In this document: positions 37,383 to 37,424 of the stretch, one piece after another
Layout: the number at the start of each line of letters is the position of its first letter
Position numbering within the stretch: the first letter of the stretch is position 1
Virus record (IMG/VR): IMGVR_UViG_3300027704_000001
Location: 1-37,424 of that record
Length of the DNA: 37,424 nucleotides
Direction: 5' to 3' (one strand)
Source: a virus
The notes under the pieces: model-generated
Seen by the model: the letters and a program-made list of their open reading frames with translations, nothing else
The model's database searches: none
Told to the model about the DNA's origin: nothing
Made by a program: the position numbers and the translations under genes

Positions 37383-37424
37383 ACCTTTTGATAAATGCTT
37401 TGTAGATGCTGACAGCTTAATATA
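37298..37424. repeat. Terminal direct repeat, right copy
   Basis: Identical to bases 1-127; see the left copy. Joining the ends restores intact nuclease and exonuclease genes. Confidence 0.95.
37369..37424 (+). CDS. 5' end of the exonuclease gene (partial, same as 72-824)
   Basis: The first 18 codons of the exonuclease (MKKGKPFDKCFVDADSLI), cut by the window end. The complete copy starts at base 72. It overlaps the end of the GIY-YIG gene by 14 bases. Confidence 0.9.
   Translation, partial: MKKGKPFDKCFVDADSLI

Noticed and set aside
1-37424. tRNA genes, integrase or CI-type repressor
   Set aside because: No cloverleaf-like noncoding stretch, no tyrosine or serine recombinase motif and no CI-like protein were found; the only long noncoding region is filled with repeats.

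Overview
The window is the genome of a lytic tailed phage of the T7-like/podovirus type. Bases 1-127 are identical to 37298-37424, so it is one circular (or circularly permuted) molecule of 37,297 unique bp that was cut open inside a gene. There is a T7-style replication set (gp4-like primase-helicase, family A DNA polymerase, 5'-3' exonuclease, endonuclease I, SSB with an acidic tail) but no phage RNA polymerase. There is also a nucleotide-supply set (class I ribonucleotide reductase NrdA/NrdB, a redoxin, ThyX) and a short-tailed virion set (portal, scaffold, capsid, adaptor, nozzle-like protein, fibers, large internal proteins). This combination resembles the RNAP-less marine podoviruses of the roseophage SIO1 / Zobellviridae kind. 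That is a family-level inference; the host cannot be read from the sequence. No integrase, repressor of the CI type, tRNA or CRISPR was seen.

Layout: two divergent arms leave one noncoding control region (about 28672-29652) and meet head-on at a bidirectional terminator (6505-6545). The rightward arm starts with a cassette of very small, tightly overlapping genes, mostly unknown (29653-32865). A second promoter/leader (32866-33056) then precedes ssb, primase-helicase, DNA polymerase and a GIY-YIG nuclease. Across the circle junction follow exonuclease, endonuclease I, a DUF3310 protein, endolysin, ThyX, redoxin, NrdA and NrdB. The leftward arm starts with a sigma70-type promoter and a leader carrying a ~120 bp imperfect palindrome. 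It then carries terminase small and large subunits, portal, the capsid block, small membrane/lysis genes including a holin, the tail adaptor and nozzle-like genes, two repeat-built fiber genes, a tail chaperone, and four large proteins probably injected or internal to the virion.

Control signals are unusually readable. All four promoters found have a perfect TTGACA box and a 17 bp spacer, consistent with use of host RNA polymerase throughout. The two late (minus-strand) promoters are 26/29 identical. The capsid block has its own promoter at 24815-24843 and a strong terminator after the major capsid gene (22412-22449). The late leader and the replication-operon leader share a 16 bp palindrome (CTTAAGTATACTTAAG) and an ATTATAAA/TAAAGG element, which suggests common control. 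The ~560 bp between the divergent promoters holds five AAGGCCTT-centred repeats and a 19 bp tandem repeat, making it the best origin candidate.

Most notable unknowns: a 1230-residue virion protein with about 440 residues of 18-residue (7+11) repeats; the long palindrome upstream of the terminase genes; the small-gene cassette with a duplicated 36 bp gene junction; and a cysteine-rich protein resembling the GP88 phage family.
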